This document shows positions 33,422-44,973 of a stretch of 64,000 nt of DNA, in pieces. A model generated the notes under the pieces. It was not told where the DNA came from and ran no database searches. It saw nothing but the letters and a program-made list of their open reading frames with translations. Position numbers and translations under genes: made by a program. The stretch comes from Tetracentron sinense (taxonomy: Eukaryota > Streptophyta > Magnoliopsida > Trochodendrales > Trochodendraceae), in NCBI GenBank assembly GCA_015143295.1, contig CM026570.1, forward strand, positions 5,480,047 through 5,544,046. The letters run 5' to 3'. Each line of letters begins with the position of its first letter. Within the stretch, counting starts at the first letter, position 1.

Positions 33422-34067
33422 GATGAAATGGTGGATTGAGAGGAATACTAGCCCTACTCTATTCTAGATGAGAGAGTATTTCAATCATTGTAATTTGGAT
33501 AACTGTTATGGAGGGTGAGAGTAGGGCTAGCAATACTCATTGATTGGATGATTATTATTTTTTTTTTTAGTATAATTGGGATTTTTTTTCAATACCCATA
33601 GTATCCAATCATACAATACCTATAGATCTGAACGGTCTATTATAAAGATAAACGGTTCAGATTCATTCTTACACTTAGTTACATGTTAGTTACTTAATTA
33701 TAAGTGTTTTAAGCCAACAGGTAACCTGTTGGAGAAAAATACTTGGAGAAATCGTGGCTACGGCCACGATTCTTAGGTATTGAACGGTTAAATGCCCTAC
33801 GGGTATGGAAGTGCGTCTCGTATACTTGATGGTACAATTACAATTTAGGAATAGTTTGGAAAACACGTCAACTTCCCGGAAAACACCATCTACTATATCG
33901 ACTTCCTCGGGAAGCAACAAGATCCAGATTTTTAGGGGATTACTTTCATGGACTTTCTATTTTTCGGGAAGTCAAATTAATATTGGCAAACCAAACGCAC
34001 TAATGCTTAACTTTTGACTTCTTAAAACCTAAAAGTTGTAGAAGTCATTGGGAAAGTCTATCCAAAC

Positions 34068-34474
34068 CAATGTTTTTAATTTTGAAATTTTCAACGATTT
34101 CGGCTAGCTAACCCAAAACCAAAATCTTGAAAAATTGCGGAATTTCGACGAAATTTCAAAATCCGAAATATTAATATTTTATTATATATATATATATATA
34201 TATATGTTAAAAAATAATATTTTATTAAAATTTTATTATTTTATTTTTAAAATTAATATATAAAATTTGAAATTTCAGTAAAAATAATATTTTGGAATAT
34301 TTTGGAATTTTAATTTTTTTTTAAAAAACCTATTCAAAAATAAAAAATTAGATTTCGGCTGAAATTTGACCCAAAAATTCCAAAATTTTGGCCGAAATCT
34401 GATTTTTGAAGTAAATCCAATTTCGATGTCATTGGGTTGCCCGAAACTGAAATTTCGCGAAATTTTAAACCTTG
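34068..34474. mobile_element. hAT-like MITE, CAAGGTTTAAAATTTCG family (copy 1)
   Basis: A perfect 8-bp duplication ATCCAAAC flanks it (34060-34067 and 34475-34482). The right end in inverse reads CAAGGTTTAAAATTTCG and the left CAATGTTTTTAATTTTG. The body is made of GAAATTTCGGCCGAAAT-like palindromic words around an (AT)n run. It is the same family as 63340-63761, in the opposite direction. Confidence 0.85.
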
Positions 34475-34543
34475 ATCCAAACGCCACCTAAGGCTCAACC
34501 ACTCAAGTTATTATACTATATATATATATATATAAAGAGAGGT

Positions 34544-34743
34544 ACTAATGAGGCATGCTCATTGAAGCTTGTAGTTAGCAGTCCCTCTAGAAATATGCAT
34601 GTGTCATACTTTTTTTGAATCCAACCGTTGAATGTTTAGACCTGCCTTGATATCCAACGGTCAGATTCCAAAACAACTTGTCACGTGTCACATTAATGAT
34701 TAGGATCCGCTCATTACAAGCTTCAATGAACATGACTCATTAG
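34544..34743. mobile_element. MITE, family A (second copy, short)
   Basis: The ends ACTAATGAGGCATGCTC and, in inverse, CTAATGAGTCATGTTC match the element at 652-1059. It is half as long because part of the middle is missing. CT and AT microsatellites flank it. Confidence 0.75.
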
Positions 34744-35557
34744 AATGCTTCTCTGTCTCTCTCTCTCTATATATATAGGAAATAGAATGAAGTGCTAGGT
34801 TGGGCAAGGCCGTGTGCTTATCAAACCCGGCCCTTAAGTAAGAGGGCCTTCTAAAATTGGGTTTGGCTCGACTCTAGGGTCTTATTAAGAAAAAAAAACC
34901 CTCTATTTTATGGCCGGTCCCTCATCAAAGGACCGAATTGACAGCCCTAGCCACAACCCCCCTTCCCTTAGCGGTGTTACTATTTGCTCGGTAATTTGTC
35001 ACGTTGTGACTATTTTTATAGCCAAAAAGCAATTGAAAAAGTATTCAGTCATTCACTATCAATTAATTTTAATCAGGAAGTAACATGTATTTTTGAAAAT
35101 CCGACTAATAGAATACTAAGCTTAAAAATAAGGGACGCTTCCGAGTGGGGTCGGTGCGGATACCTGGCTCAAAGGCTCTCGGACACCCTCCGTTGTCAAC
35201 AACAATGGGGCTTTTGGTAATTCTATTTAAGTCACAAAATATTTTTCTATAAATAAGTTTTTTTGTAAATAATCTTTTTAAAAAGGTATGGGTTACTTAT
35301 TTATAATGCCTTTTTTTTTTGGTGTGTGTGTGGTAATCACTTGTATTTATTACTTATTTTTATCAAATAAGCTTACTTATAAATAATAAGTACTGTACTA
35401 ACTACTTAATAGTAGCGTTGCCAAACACCCTTTTTTTGGGTAGAGGAAGCCGGGGTTAGGATCCCTACCTGAATAACAAAATGAAACTTTACAGCCGTAT
35501 ATACCTACACCCACGTTCATGGTCATGGACAAGTTTAGTTAACAAAATAGAGACTAA
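34744..35557. other. Intergenic DNA, no gene seen
   Basis: Contains a GGCCCTTAAGTAAGAGGGCC-type palindromic patch (34828-34850) and AT-rich DNA. No coding domain was recognised. Confidence 0.45.
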
Positions 35558-36097
35558 GAGCATCCAGACCACAGACTTTCTGAACTCGAACTCCGTAGAG
35601 GAAATCTCTTCTCTACAATAGAGAGGCATACCCTCTTTTAAGCACTCCAACACACTCCCTATATCACTATATGCCCTCCCTACTATAGGGTTGGAGATTT
35701 GGCTCCTTACTAGTAGGGAGCCAAATCCCTCTCCTTAGTATTATTATTATTTTTTTAAAAGTCTTGTCAAATCATTTGAATATGAAGTAGGGTTGGAAAC
35801 CACAATCAATTGCGATTGAACTAATAAGGGAGAGTTCAATTGCACCCACAGGCCAACATGTCTCTTTTAACTTCTACTAACTATGGTTAAGATTCACTAA
35901 CCCTTCAGATTTAACGATAAAATATTAGCTTTTAGAAAAGAAATAAAAAAATGGGATTGGAGTACAATTGAACTCTCAATGGGTATTTAAATAGAAATAG
36001 AGAATAAGTATAGAGAAAAAGTGATCCCCGATTTTAATAAAACTCTCTAATGTAGAGTAAAAGTAAGAAAATTTAAGATATTGGGTTGGAGATGCTC
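35558..36097. mobile_element. Tourist-like (PIF/Harbinger) MITE with nested repeat
   Basis: The ends GAGCATCCAGACC and, in inverse, GAGCATCTCCAACCC are flanked by TAA on both sides (35555-35557 and 36098-36100), the 3-bp duplication typical of PIF/Harbinger. Inside, at about 35790-35965, lies a piece of the CTTAACCATGGTTAA-type family. Confidence 0.65.
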
Positions 36098-36104
36098 TAA
36101 GTTC

Positions 36105-36395
36105 TAAATCCTGATTACATATCTTCGACAGAAAATCAGTCGGCCGGTTGGCTTCTCGAGGAATGTATTGAATATCAAAGGAGTCAAAACTCATTCTAAG
36201 CTGCTCGATAGTGGAGAGGCTCAGCTTCTCCATCCACGGCCAGAGACAAGGTCCCAGAAACACAACTGACTGCCCATTTAGAATCAGATTCGACCCTAAC
36301 TTTGCCTGATTTAAACTACATATAGAATGCCCATTTAGAAACACAACTGACTGCCCATTTAGAATCAGATTCAAAGGAGTCAAAACTTATTCGAC
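36105..36395 (-). mobile_element. RNase H-type (RVT_3) fragment, probably a LINE relic
   Basis: The minus strand encodes WPWMEKLSLSTIEQLRMSF, then FDIQYIPREANRPTDFLSK. The REAN-x2-x-DFLSK pattern is the C-terminal motif of the RNase H-like domain found in plant LINEs and related genes. Only about 60 codons remain. A short phrase (CCCATTTAGAA, CACAACTGACTG) is repeated beside it. Confidence 0.5.
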
Positions 36396-36667
36396 CCTAA
36401 CTTATATGTTGTATTATATATACACATGGCAGGGGATGTGTCCAAACTATTTCAATCGACTCTCCTTTATTTTTTTACTTAGTAGTATCGCTTTTAGATT
36501 TTCTCAAATGCATTCATTAATGATTGTATCTTTCCTTTTTCTATCTGCTCAAAATCATCAGCTTCAATACACTAGTACACTCAACATTCTATTCTATAAA
36601 AGCATAGTTAGTCTTATAAAATTTTACATTTACTTTGATTAACATGTGTCGGTCAAATAGCATCAGT

Positions 36668-36931
36668 GTTATCAAAATCGGGCCGGACCGGCCAGTCGAA
36701 CCAAAAAAACTAGGAACTGGTTCTCTCACCGGTTCCCAAAACCCTCAAAACTGGAACTCTTTAAAAATCGGTTAGAATGGTCAGAACTGATGGAACTGGC
36801 TAGAACTGGTCAGAAACATGTAAAAATGAGAAACATTATTATTATTTTTTTAAAAAGACACAATTGAACTGGATTCATCGAACTGGAACCGGCCACCCAA
36901 CTAGTTCGACGACCGGTCTCGTTATGAAAAC
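36668..36931. mobile_element. MITE with GTGTTATCA / GTGTTTTCA ends
   Basis: The left GTGTTATCAAAATCGGGCC and right (inverse) GTGTTTTCATAACGAGACC form the ends, and the inner GGTTC and GAACC words pair. I could not confirm a target duplication. Confidence 0.5.
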
Positions 36932-37183
36932 ACCATATAACACTCTAAAAACACTTATCCACTTAACTATTCAACCCTAATTTTATGAAAAATATCTTAT
37001 TGAAATTTTCCATCATTATGAATATTTTAGCAAAGATATTGGTCCTCGTTATTTTGGAACAACCCTATCTTCACAACCATATTCATGCCATTTTTGTTTT
37101 TACTAAAGTTAGAGTTCATATGTTCTATTTTGGTCCAATTCATTTTAAAACCATCAAATGGCAGGGTATCTCTCTACAATCAC
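36932..37183. other. Short intergenic gap, no gene seen
   Basis: AT-rich DNA between two MITEs. A reading frame over it has no recognisable domain. Confidence 0.5.
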
Positions 37184-37186
37184 TCA

Positions 37187-37628
37187 GAGCATCTCCAACG
37201 CAATACTCTAAATTTCTCCTCCATTTTGGCATCTCCTCTAAATATAGAGGAGATGGCCCCACTTTAAAGTTTTTTGTTCCAATGGGAGGAACTCCAAATC
37301 ATTATTCCTACCCCAAAACACTATTCCTATTCATATGTTTTGGAGATGAAAAAAAACAATCCATATGTTTCGGAGATGGGCCCCACTTTGAAGGACAATT
37401 GGCATTTTAAAAAAGATTGAGAGACAAAAAAAAAGGACATAAATGATATTGTAAGGGGATGAATAGTGTTTTAGAGGCATTCTCTGTTTTCTCTCTCTCC
37501 TCTAAATTTAGAGGGTCACTGTAGCATTATAGAGTATCAACTCTAAATATAGAGTATTGTTGGAGTGTTCTTTTCTGGCCAATAATCTATATTTAGAGTT
37601 ATAGAAAACAGTTGGAGATATTGCTTTC
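37187..37628. mobile_element. MITE with GAGCATCTCCAAC end
   Basis: The left end is GAGCATCTCCAACGCAATAC. On the right TATCTCCAACTG and AACACTCCAACAATACTC appear in inverse, together with paired CTCTAAATATAGAG words. The GAGCATCTCCAAC start is common among plant MITEs. The flanking TCA on both sides could be a 3-bp duplication. Confidence 0.55.
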
Positions 37629-37904
37629 AGAGGCCTAACGTTCCTCATTCCTCATCTATAGCCTTTAGCCTCCACTCTCATCTCCTGGTCTCCAGTGAGA
37701 TGAACCCTAATTCCCACTACACTTCGTATTGTTCTTGAATCTTGATTTAATCCCCATTTTTTCCCTTACTTTTTCCCTCAATTTTTTTGGTACAAAAAAG
37801 GCCCAAAAAACCCATAAAACTTGTAAATCTCCCAATCCATATCTTCTATTTTGTAACCAATTTGTTTCTAGAATCGAAATTGAATTTTTGAGCAGAAAAT
37901 TGAG

Positions 37905-38190
37905 ATGGATCTGAAAGGTTTCGTTGAAGGAGGCATTGCTTCGATCATTGCGGGTTGTTCCACCCACCCCATGGATCTGATCAAGGTCCGTATGCAGCTT
38001 CAGGGAAAAACCCATGTCCCAAATCCTGCCATTCAGACTCTCTGGCTAGCTTTGGCCTTCTACACTGCCTCCACCGCCGCTGCTGCACCAGGAGCCATGC
38101 ACCTTCTACCACCGCCACCACGGGTTGGCCTGATCTCCATTGGAATCCGGATCTTCAAAACCAAAGGCATTGGGCCTATTTTTAATAACT
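37905..38190 (+). pseudogene. 5' fragment of a mitochondrial dicarboxylate carrier/PUMP-type gene
   Basis: Mitochondrial carriers swap metabolites across the inner membrane. The first 90 or so codons are here: MDLKGFVEGGIASIIAGCST, then the carrier signature PMDLIKVRMQLQG (fits P-x-D-x-x-K/R-x-R), an alanine/proline-rich loop and PRVGLISIGIRIFKTKGI. This matches the N-terminal sixth of the dicarboxylate-carrier/PUMP4-5 branch, whose members are about 300-320 aa and usually lack introns. After GIGPIF the similarity stops, and the frame ends at 38291. A CT-rich leader-like stretch precedes the ATG (37640-37904), so promoter and leader may have been copied too. The TRIM-like element at 38387 lies beyond the break and is not its cause. 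It is probably a truncated duplicate. An alternative is exon 1 of an intron-containing gene whose other exons are not visible. Confidence 0.75.
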
Positions 38191-38386
38191 TTTTCCCCAT
38201 TATCTTTAAGCCACATTCTACCCTCCATCTGCAATTTTCTTCTCCCTTTCTATGTTTCACATGTGGTAAAATAACTTTACGCTTCACATGAAGAGAAGGT
38301 ATTTTGCTATCTTTGTTTGATCATTTTAAAATCTAGCTTCCTTGAATTGTTCATCTTCTTATTTGCGATTTTCTTCTCCCTAAAGA

Positions 38387-39305
38387 GAAATTGATTTATT
38401 GATAATAATCTTGGATGATTTACAAGAACCCTAAGAGGGTTTAAATAATATTTCAAGACTCCTAATATAGAAAGATCTCTCAAAGATAATCCTAATCTAA
38501 TCATATCTAATCAAATCTATATTCAAAATTAATTGATACTATCTAATTGTGAAGAGATACACTGATAATGATATAGTGTATTTCATTCACTTTATTACAA
38601 TAAGATATTCTCTAATATTCTCCATCAAACACATGTGGATTGAAAATCTTCATGGGTTTGCCGCAACTTGAGTATTTCCTTTGTGCATGAAGAGTTAAAA
38701 CATCTAACCGTGCTTGGTAGTCACCATCATTCTGTGAAGTCTATCTCTCTCGCATCCCGCTTATATTTATGAGTCTGTCGGAGCCGGTAGCCTACAAGAA
38801 CAACCTGTCATGATCTTTTCCTCCAAACACATGAAGAATGGTTTGCAATGTGAAGAAAAACTCTCGTTAGAGAGGTCTTCAATAAAATAAAATAAAATAC
38901 ACTTATTAAGGCAGTCATTAAAGATGATTAAAAAAAAAAAAACTAGATCAACCATGCTAACATCTATGGTAGCTTTGATGACGGGCGGCGGCAATGCCAC
39001 CCGCCGGAAACACGTAATGAAATGGAAAAAAAATCAATACAGGCAGATCGCCCGTTCTGATACGATAAAGATAAATTGATTTATTGATAATAATCTTGGA
39101 TGATTTACAAGAATCCCTAAGAGGGTTTAAATAATATTCCAAGACTCCTAATATAGAAAGATTTCTCAAAATAATCCTAATCTAATCATATCTAATCAAA
39201 TCCTAAATTCAAACTTAATTATACTATCTAATTGTGAAGAGATACACTGATAATGATATAGTGTATCTCATTCACTTTATTATAATAAAATATTCTCTAA
39301 TACTC
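38387..39305 (-). mobile_element. TRIM-like element (miniature LTR retrotransposon)
   Basis: Two direct repeats of about 240 bp (38387-38627 and 39066-39305) share GATTTATTGATAATAATC, TTGGATGATTTACAAGAA and GAAGAGATACACTGATAATG. They flank about 440 bp of non-coding DNA. On the minus strand the upstream repeat is followed by TATCAGAAC, which resembles the primer site for initiator tRNA-Met used by copia-type elements. The total of about 0.92 kb without coding capacity fits a TRIM. The repeats differ at a modest number of sites, so the insertion is not very recent. Edges are approximate and the target duplication is unclear. Confidence 0.6.
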
Positions 39306-39365
39306 CCTTGGGTAATTGGATTTGCAGAACTGTTAGAAATTAGAAGAAAAAAAACTCTATCGCCC

Positions 39366-39700
39366 AATCTGAATAAGTTGCACATAGTGTCGATAATATT
39401 TCCCTTGATCAGCGCTCCATTCATTTGGGGTTCGCCTGAATAAGTTGCACATGGTGTTGATAATATTTCACTCTATCAACGCTCCATTGATTTGGGCTTC
39501 ATGTAACAATTGTTCGTTCAATTTATTGCAACAAAAGTAACATGCTTGCTTTGAACAAATACTAGCAGATCTCTGATTCTATAAGGCTCCGTTCTTTTTG
39601 TGAAACTTTTAAAGTCTGAACTTCCATTGTTTCATGCGTACGTAACTTAATGTTTAGAAACTTTTAAAGTCTGAACTTCCATTGTTTCGCCACACAAAAG
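39366..39700. repeat. Two short direct tandem repeats
   Basis: First, about 63 bp twice (CTGAATAAGTTGCACAT, TCGATAATATTTC and GCGCTCCATT; 39371-39495). Second, AAACTTTTAAAGTCTGAAC with TTCCATTGTTTC twice (39603-39690). No gene. Confidence 0.65.
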
Positions 39701-41500
39701 AGTGAAGTAACTGTTTCTAGCTCTTCAAATCCAGTTCTAATGCTTCTCCATACCAGCAAGAAACCTCAAATATCTTCACAATTTGTGACTTGTGACTTCT
39801 ATTAGAAATGCAGTTCATCTTCTTGTTATCAAGCCAAAATTGGGTCTATTAAAAAAGTGATCAACACTTGTTTTACCCACTCTTTGTTACAAATGGAGTT
39901 GACATAATTAAGATTTTATGCTTAAAACAATGTTCTTGTCATCAAGGGGAAATTTGGTTCTAATTCCAAAATGATCAACCTGCGATAGATAATGAACCTC
40001 ATAAACATTATTTATTATATCAAATAAACATCACTGCACGTGCCTTTCATGTGCCTCACCTACTAGTTTTGATAAATACCAAGGATGAAGAGGCTTGCCC
40101 GAGTGTGATACTCGGGCATCTGCCAGAGAAAATCCGTTCTTGAAGATAGTCGAAGCCTCCCATGTGCAAGAGATGTGACAGCTCTATCTCCGAGATACAA
40201 CTCAGCTCGGATTCTCTCCGGTCTTTCCAACGAGTTTGCACTACTCAGTAGAAGACGGGGTACTTATCTTCCTTTAAGATGCACTTTAAAATTATATATA
40301 TATATATCCATTTAATTAGGGTTTGCCAAATATCCAAGTGTCCTAAAGTCCCATCAGATTTATAGTATGAGATTATCTAATAATTAAACAAAAATTTGAA
40401 ATTACCATTTTACCCCTAATGGTTTAAGGGCCTGTTTGATTACAGGTTAGGTCCACTTTGATTTGGTCTAATCATGTTTTAACATATTCCAAATTAGGTC
40501 AACAACTAATTTGTTTGGTTATAGATTCTAGTTCTGTCCAGAATCAATTTTGCATAAAATCTGTTTCTGGTCTGACCAGATTCAATTCTGTGTTAAGTTT
40601 TGTATGGTTACAAATTTTAAGTTAATCAATTTTAACTTAATCTGAGTTTGTTTGGTCATAAGATTATAGTTAATTCGATTTATCATGTTCTAGATTCTGT
40701 TTGGGTACAAGTTCATGGTTGTCCAAATTAACCCATTCCACAAGATACCCCTGTTTGGGTATGATGGTCCTTATAGGATCCATCATGTGGATATGGTAGG
40801 ATCACCCGAAATTAGATGGTCACCAAGATGGTTCGTCCATGTAGGACTGATCCATTGTTCTACCTGATCTGGAATCTCAGATCAGGCAATCGAATAGTCC
40901 ACATGTGAACTGATCTATGATGGACGGTTGAGAAGCTCGAAGACATTCTGCAACCTCATCAGAAGCTAGACAACAGTCAATTTCCTAGTAACTATGGATC
41001 TGGATCGATCCGGATGGCCTACTGGGTCTGGTTCTAGGCTTCTGGATTATGGGTCAGGATCACCATTTTCTTCATTGAGCTCAAAGTCCACCATTAATGG
41101 AGTTCTCCAGGTTAGGGTCCTCCTAAGAGGTCCCTGGTACGGAGTCATCCATTTAATGGACCATGACTTGAAGTTGACTGGACCAGGGTGCACCAACTCT
41201 GGTGTGGGTTTTCTCTCCGGGCTCACTGGTCTGGGTCCATGGATCAGGCTCTGGTCTAAGTTCCAATAGAACCTGCACCCGAGCCTGAGCCCGAGTCCAA
41301 GCCCAAGCCCGAGCCCTTGCCCTTGCCCGTGCGACCGAGTAGTCAATGAGGGCTGCTATGATAACATGGAGTCGTAAAGTGGTTCTTGGTAAGTTTTCCA
41401 AAATTTTGACAACGATTTGATAGATAAAGAAAGAGTAGTGATTAGCGAACCTGGGTCCTTTTCCTATCTTACCCCTGTGTCCTCGTGTCTCTTTTAACAC
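39701..41500. other. Intergenic DNA with low-complexity patches, no gene seen
   Basis: At 40434-40760 a GGGCCTGTTTGATTACAGG start and TGTTTGG words suggest another MITE. At 41277-41330 there is a hexamer run of GAGCCC/AAGCCC type. Open frames across it (40994-41500) follow the repeat and have no domain. I support no gene here. Confidence 0.45.
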
Positions 41501-43445
41501 CCCTTGAACTCTGGTTAAGCTTAAATAAATTAAAGTTAGGATTTTGGTTTTTTTTTTTTCTTTGAAAAACCAATGTTGGATTGCTTAACCCTAGGGGTGA
41601 GTGAATCTTAATCATAGTTGATGAGTATTTAAAATTGAGGTGTGGACTAGTAAAGACCGGCCATTTCGTTACAAAATGGAAATCTCGAGTACGTTAAGTA
41701 TTTTCCATAAAGAAATGAAAGAAAGTTCCTATGGGTCTAATTCATCACTGACTTTTGTTAGTCGTAGAGGCCGGTGGGGTCCTTAGATGTCACTGTCGGA
41801 AAGATGAGCGTGAAGAGTTCTACGGCTAGCATTCTCTTTCTTAGTTGGGTATAACAATTTCTATTAGCGTCCCTTCTTTTGCCGAGACATATATAGTTTG
41901 ATATTTTATATTTGGCCATGAAAGTAAGAAATTTGAGTCATTTTGTCAAGATTTTTTATAAAATTATTTCTTAACCGATTTCAAGTTTTACCATTTCTTT
42001 TAGAAGATCGAATTGAAATAATTCATTTTATCGTATTTAAAGTCGGGAGTTGCAACCCAAGAAATACAAAGCACTAATACATCTAATTCTCAAAAGAAAA
42101 TACACAATATTTATTGACAAAACTAGCAAAGTGTCGGCTTTATAAGTTTCCGTAAAAGAATGGACTTGGTAAACATTATGCATAACCTAATAAAAATAAA
42201 AGTCAATAAAATAAGAAATAAGTCATGGAGTAAAGATAAGTTATGCCCCTTCCTCCACGGCTATCAATTTCCTAAGATTTCGGATCCTCTCATTTCCCCC
42301 AGCACATGTCACCACATGACATGTTTGAAAAAATCTATTCAGATGTCCTACTTTGTCGTGTTTTTTTTTTCTTTACTTTCTAAAATCCTAGTCAAGTTAG
42401 AATTAATGCAATCCAAACTAGTCAAAGTTAGAATTAATGAAATCCAAACGGGCATGAGGTTTTATACAAAAGCAAAGCAAATAACAATTACATAAAAAGT
42501 ACCCTTAAGCATGTGCTTGAGATGAACGGACTCCATTGAAATAGGATAATGCATGAACGGACTCCATTGAAATAGGATTCCCTCAAGCTTCAACATAAGG
42601 GGCTTTTCAAGTTTAATAATAAAAAATGAGCAATAGTCCCCTCGTCGGCCAAGGAGGGGACTATTTCTCCTTGCTTTCACATAGCCGACCCTTCAACTCC
42701 CGTTAACTTGGGTTAGTTTTTTTTTAACCTTTTAGTTAATTATTTTTGTTTTATTTTTCTAAAAACTAAGGGTAGATGTATGAACCCTATGGGTGGATGA
42801 ATTTTAACCACAATTAAATGGGGATAGAAGGGGGACACATGACATGAAAATGAGAACGAGGAGGAGATTATTTTCCATAAAAATTAATTGTATGCTGAGA
42901 ATGTGCATCCATTACCATATTCTTATAATTAAGTCTTTATTTGGAGCTCGTCTTGGATATGAACTAATTTGGCTTGAGCTTGATTCAAGTTTGAATGTTT
43001 AGGCTTGAGCTCCGGTTGAACAAGCTTGATGGAGCTCGAGCTGGTTCAAACTTGATTAACATGAATATTTTGGTCAACTTTTATAAAAATATCATTTATT
43101 ATTGTTAAATAAAAGATACATTTTTTTTTATAAACATGGATATCCTGAGCCTTAAAAACTCAGGTACAACCGATATATATATATATATATATATTTATAT
43201 TGAACGTTTTTGAACCGTTCGATTTGATCCTAGTTTATCATCATTAACCTCCTAGGGTTCACTAGCCCCTTCCTAGGTTTTAGAAATGTATGATTTTTGA
43301 ACCTTCAATCGGATGATCTTGAAATGCCCAATGGGACTGAATTTTTTCTTTTTGAGTGTATTCCAAAGGAGCCACGTAGACATCTAACAATTGGATTCAA
43401 AAACAACCTATCACATGTTGAGTTTTTTACGGGGGCACTCACTAG
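41501..43445. other. Intergenic DNA with broken MITE copies
   Basis: Pieces of the CTTAACCATGGTTAA family lie at 41500-41640 and 42690-42850. Short tandem phrases occur at 42400-42450 (TTAGAATTAATG, AATCCAAAC twice) and 42515-42580 (ATGAACGGACTCCATTGAAA twice). An (AT)n run is at 43171-43193. The segment 43200-43420 echoes the 1100-2130 and family A elements (CCTAGGGTTCACTAG, AACAATTGGATTC). No gene was seen. Confidence 0.5.
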
Positions 43446-44076
43446 TAGGGCTGTCAATTAGCTGAGCTAGCTCGCGAACCATCTCGATTTGTCTCAAAAC
43501 GAGCTGAGCTTGAGTTAGGTAGTTGAGCTTGTTGAGCCGAGCCGAGCCGAGCTAAACGATTGAGCTCATTTGTTAATCAAGCGAACACAAGCAACGAGGG
43601 CCTCAACTCGGCTCAGCTCAATTAATTTTCCGTACTACTTATAATACCCTAATATTATTTGTTTCACATAAAAGTTAATAAACATAAATATGAATTTGTT
43701 GTTAAGGTAAAACTTAAAAGGTAACATCACCTAATCATAATTTATAGATTCACTATATCATGTTTCTCTCATTAGCCTCACAAAAATAACTATGTTCTGT
43801 TCTTAAATTTTTTTTTCTCAAGGAAGAATGTAATAGGCATGGTCAAGTTTAGGAATTTGGTTTGAAATCTTTTTGTTAAAATTAAGGGTAAACGACCCTA
43901 CAATAATAGGCCAAGCTCGTAAGCCGGCTCAAGCTCGATTATCCATAGACGAGACGAGTCCAAGCTACCATTCGAGAGCTCGATCGAGACGAGCTTGAGC
44001 CAGCATATATATGTCACGCACGAGCCGAGCTTGAGCAGCACCCAGCTTAGCTCAACTCGATTCATTTACACTCCTA
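43446..44076. mobile_element. hAT-like MITE, TAGGGCTGTCAAT end
   Basis: A perfect 8-bp duplication CTCACTAG flanks it (43438-43445 and 44077-44084). The ends are TAGGGCTGTCAATTAGCTG and, in inverse, TAGGAGTGTAAATGAATCG. The body is full of GAGCTCG/CGAGCTT words that can pair, as in the elements at 32126 and 54301. No transposase. Confidence 0.85.
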
Positions 44077-44830
44077 CTCACTAGGCCCATCCCGCCCTAA
44101 TGACAACACAACAGTCGTCCCTCAAGTAGGGGGCTTTATTAATAAGGCCCATCCCGGGCCGAGAAGGGGTGTGTAAAAATTAGGGAAAAAGATGAGTAGT
44201 GCGCCTATGTATTCAGATACCCGACCCGAGCCCCTTTAACTGCCCTTTTTACATTGGTTAAATTTTTTTTCTAAGAAAAAATAAGAGATTTAATAAATCT
44301 TAACCACAATTAAGTGTGGTAAAATGTCACTTATTAATTATTCTCATTTTAGTTATTGTATTATCATCTTGTGCTCATTTTTTTGTATGCCTGTGCATTG
44401 CACGGGGTACACTAGTACTATAATATAAAGAAATAACTGTTAGCTAACCCCATTTCTTTGCTCTCCAATCTTCAATTCTAAGAATCCTATGAGTTATATT
44501 TTAAGGATGACATGTGACACATTTCTTTAATCTCAACGGTAAACTTTCTCTTTCACATGTCTCCCTCTCAATTAAAAAATTATTGGAGGGATTTTAGGGG
44601 ATTGTCCCTTTCACGACTCTTATATCCAATCTCAACAATTAAATCTCTCTTAACATACATCTCCCTCACAATTCAAAAATTATGGGAGATATTTTAGGAG
44701 AAATAGAGATAACGAGGATAAATAGAGGATGTGGAGAGAGATTTTAGAGGATTGGGATAGAGAATATAGAGAATTTTTTTTTTTTTATTCGCACCCGATG
44801 CATCCCACGGGTTTCCACTAGTATTTTATT
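44077..44830 (+). other. Receptor-kinase upstream DNA with two Helitron-like 3' ends
   Basis: CCTGTGCATTGCACGGGGTA followed by CACTAGT (44390-44416), and CCGATGCATCCCACGGG followed by TTTCCACTAGT (44788-44822), each show a GC palindrome and then CTAGT, the pattern of Helitron 3' ends. The 405 bases between could be one small element. Otherwise there is AT-rich DNA with a repeated ATTTTAGGAG/ATTTTAGGGGATTG phrase. Confidence 0.4.
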
Positions 44831-44913
44831 TAGTGAACCGGCTCGTGGTCTTTTTAAACTCTTGGCGTAATGGTGGAGGAATGCGTCAAGGTAAACAGGG
44901 CTGGGTGCTCCAC

Positions 44914-44921
44914 TATAAATA
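44914..44921 (+). promoter_or_regulatory. TATA box of the receptor kinase gene
   Basis: TATAAATA lies 60 bases ahead of the ATG at 44974. Transcription would start around 44945, which argues against the in-frame upstream ATG at 44833. Confidence 0.65.
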
Positions 44922-44973
44922 CAAGACATTTCAACCAAACAGCTTTTTGTATCAGAAAACCAAAAAAGAGAAG

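Noticed and set aside
34275-34487. Minus-strand frame rich in FRPKFWNFWVKFQPKS-type residues
   Set aside because: It is a translation of the palindromic body of the MITE 34068-34474.
41047-41500. Open frames of about 100 codons with Gly-Leu or Ala-Arg repeats
   Set aside because: They come from a GAGCCC-type hexamer run read in two frames. There is no domain, start context or conservation.
44833-44973. Upstream in-frame ATG that would extend the receptor kinase by 47 residues
   Set aside because: The TATA box lies after it and the extension would bury the signal peptide. The start at 44974 fits the family.
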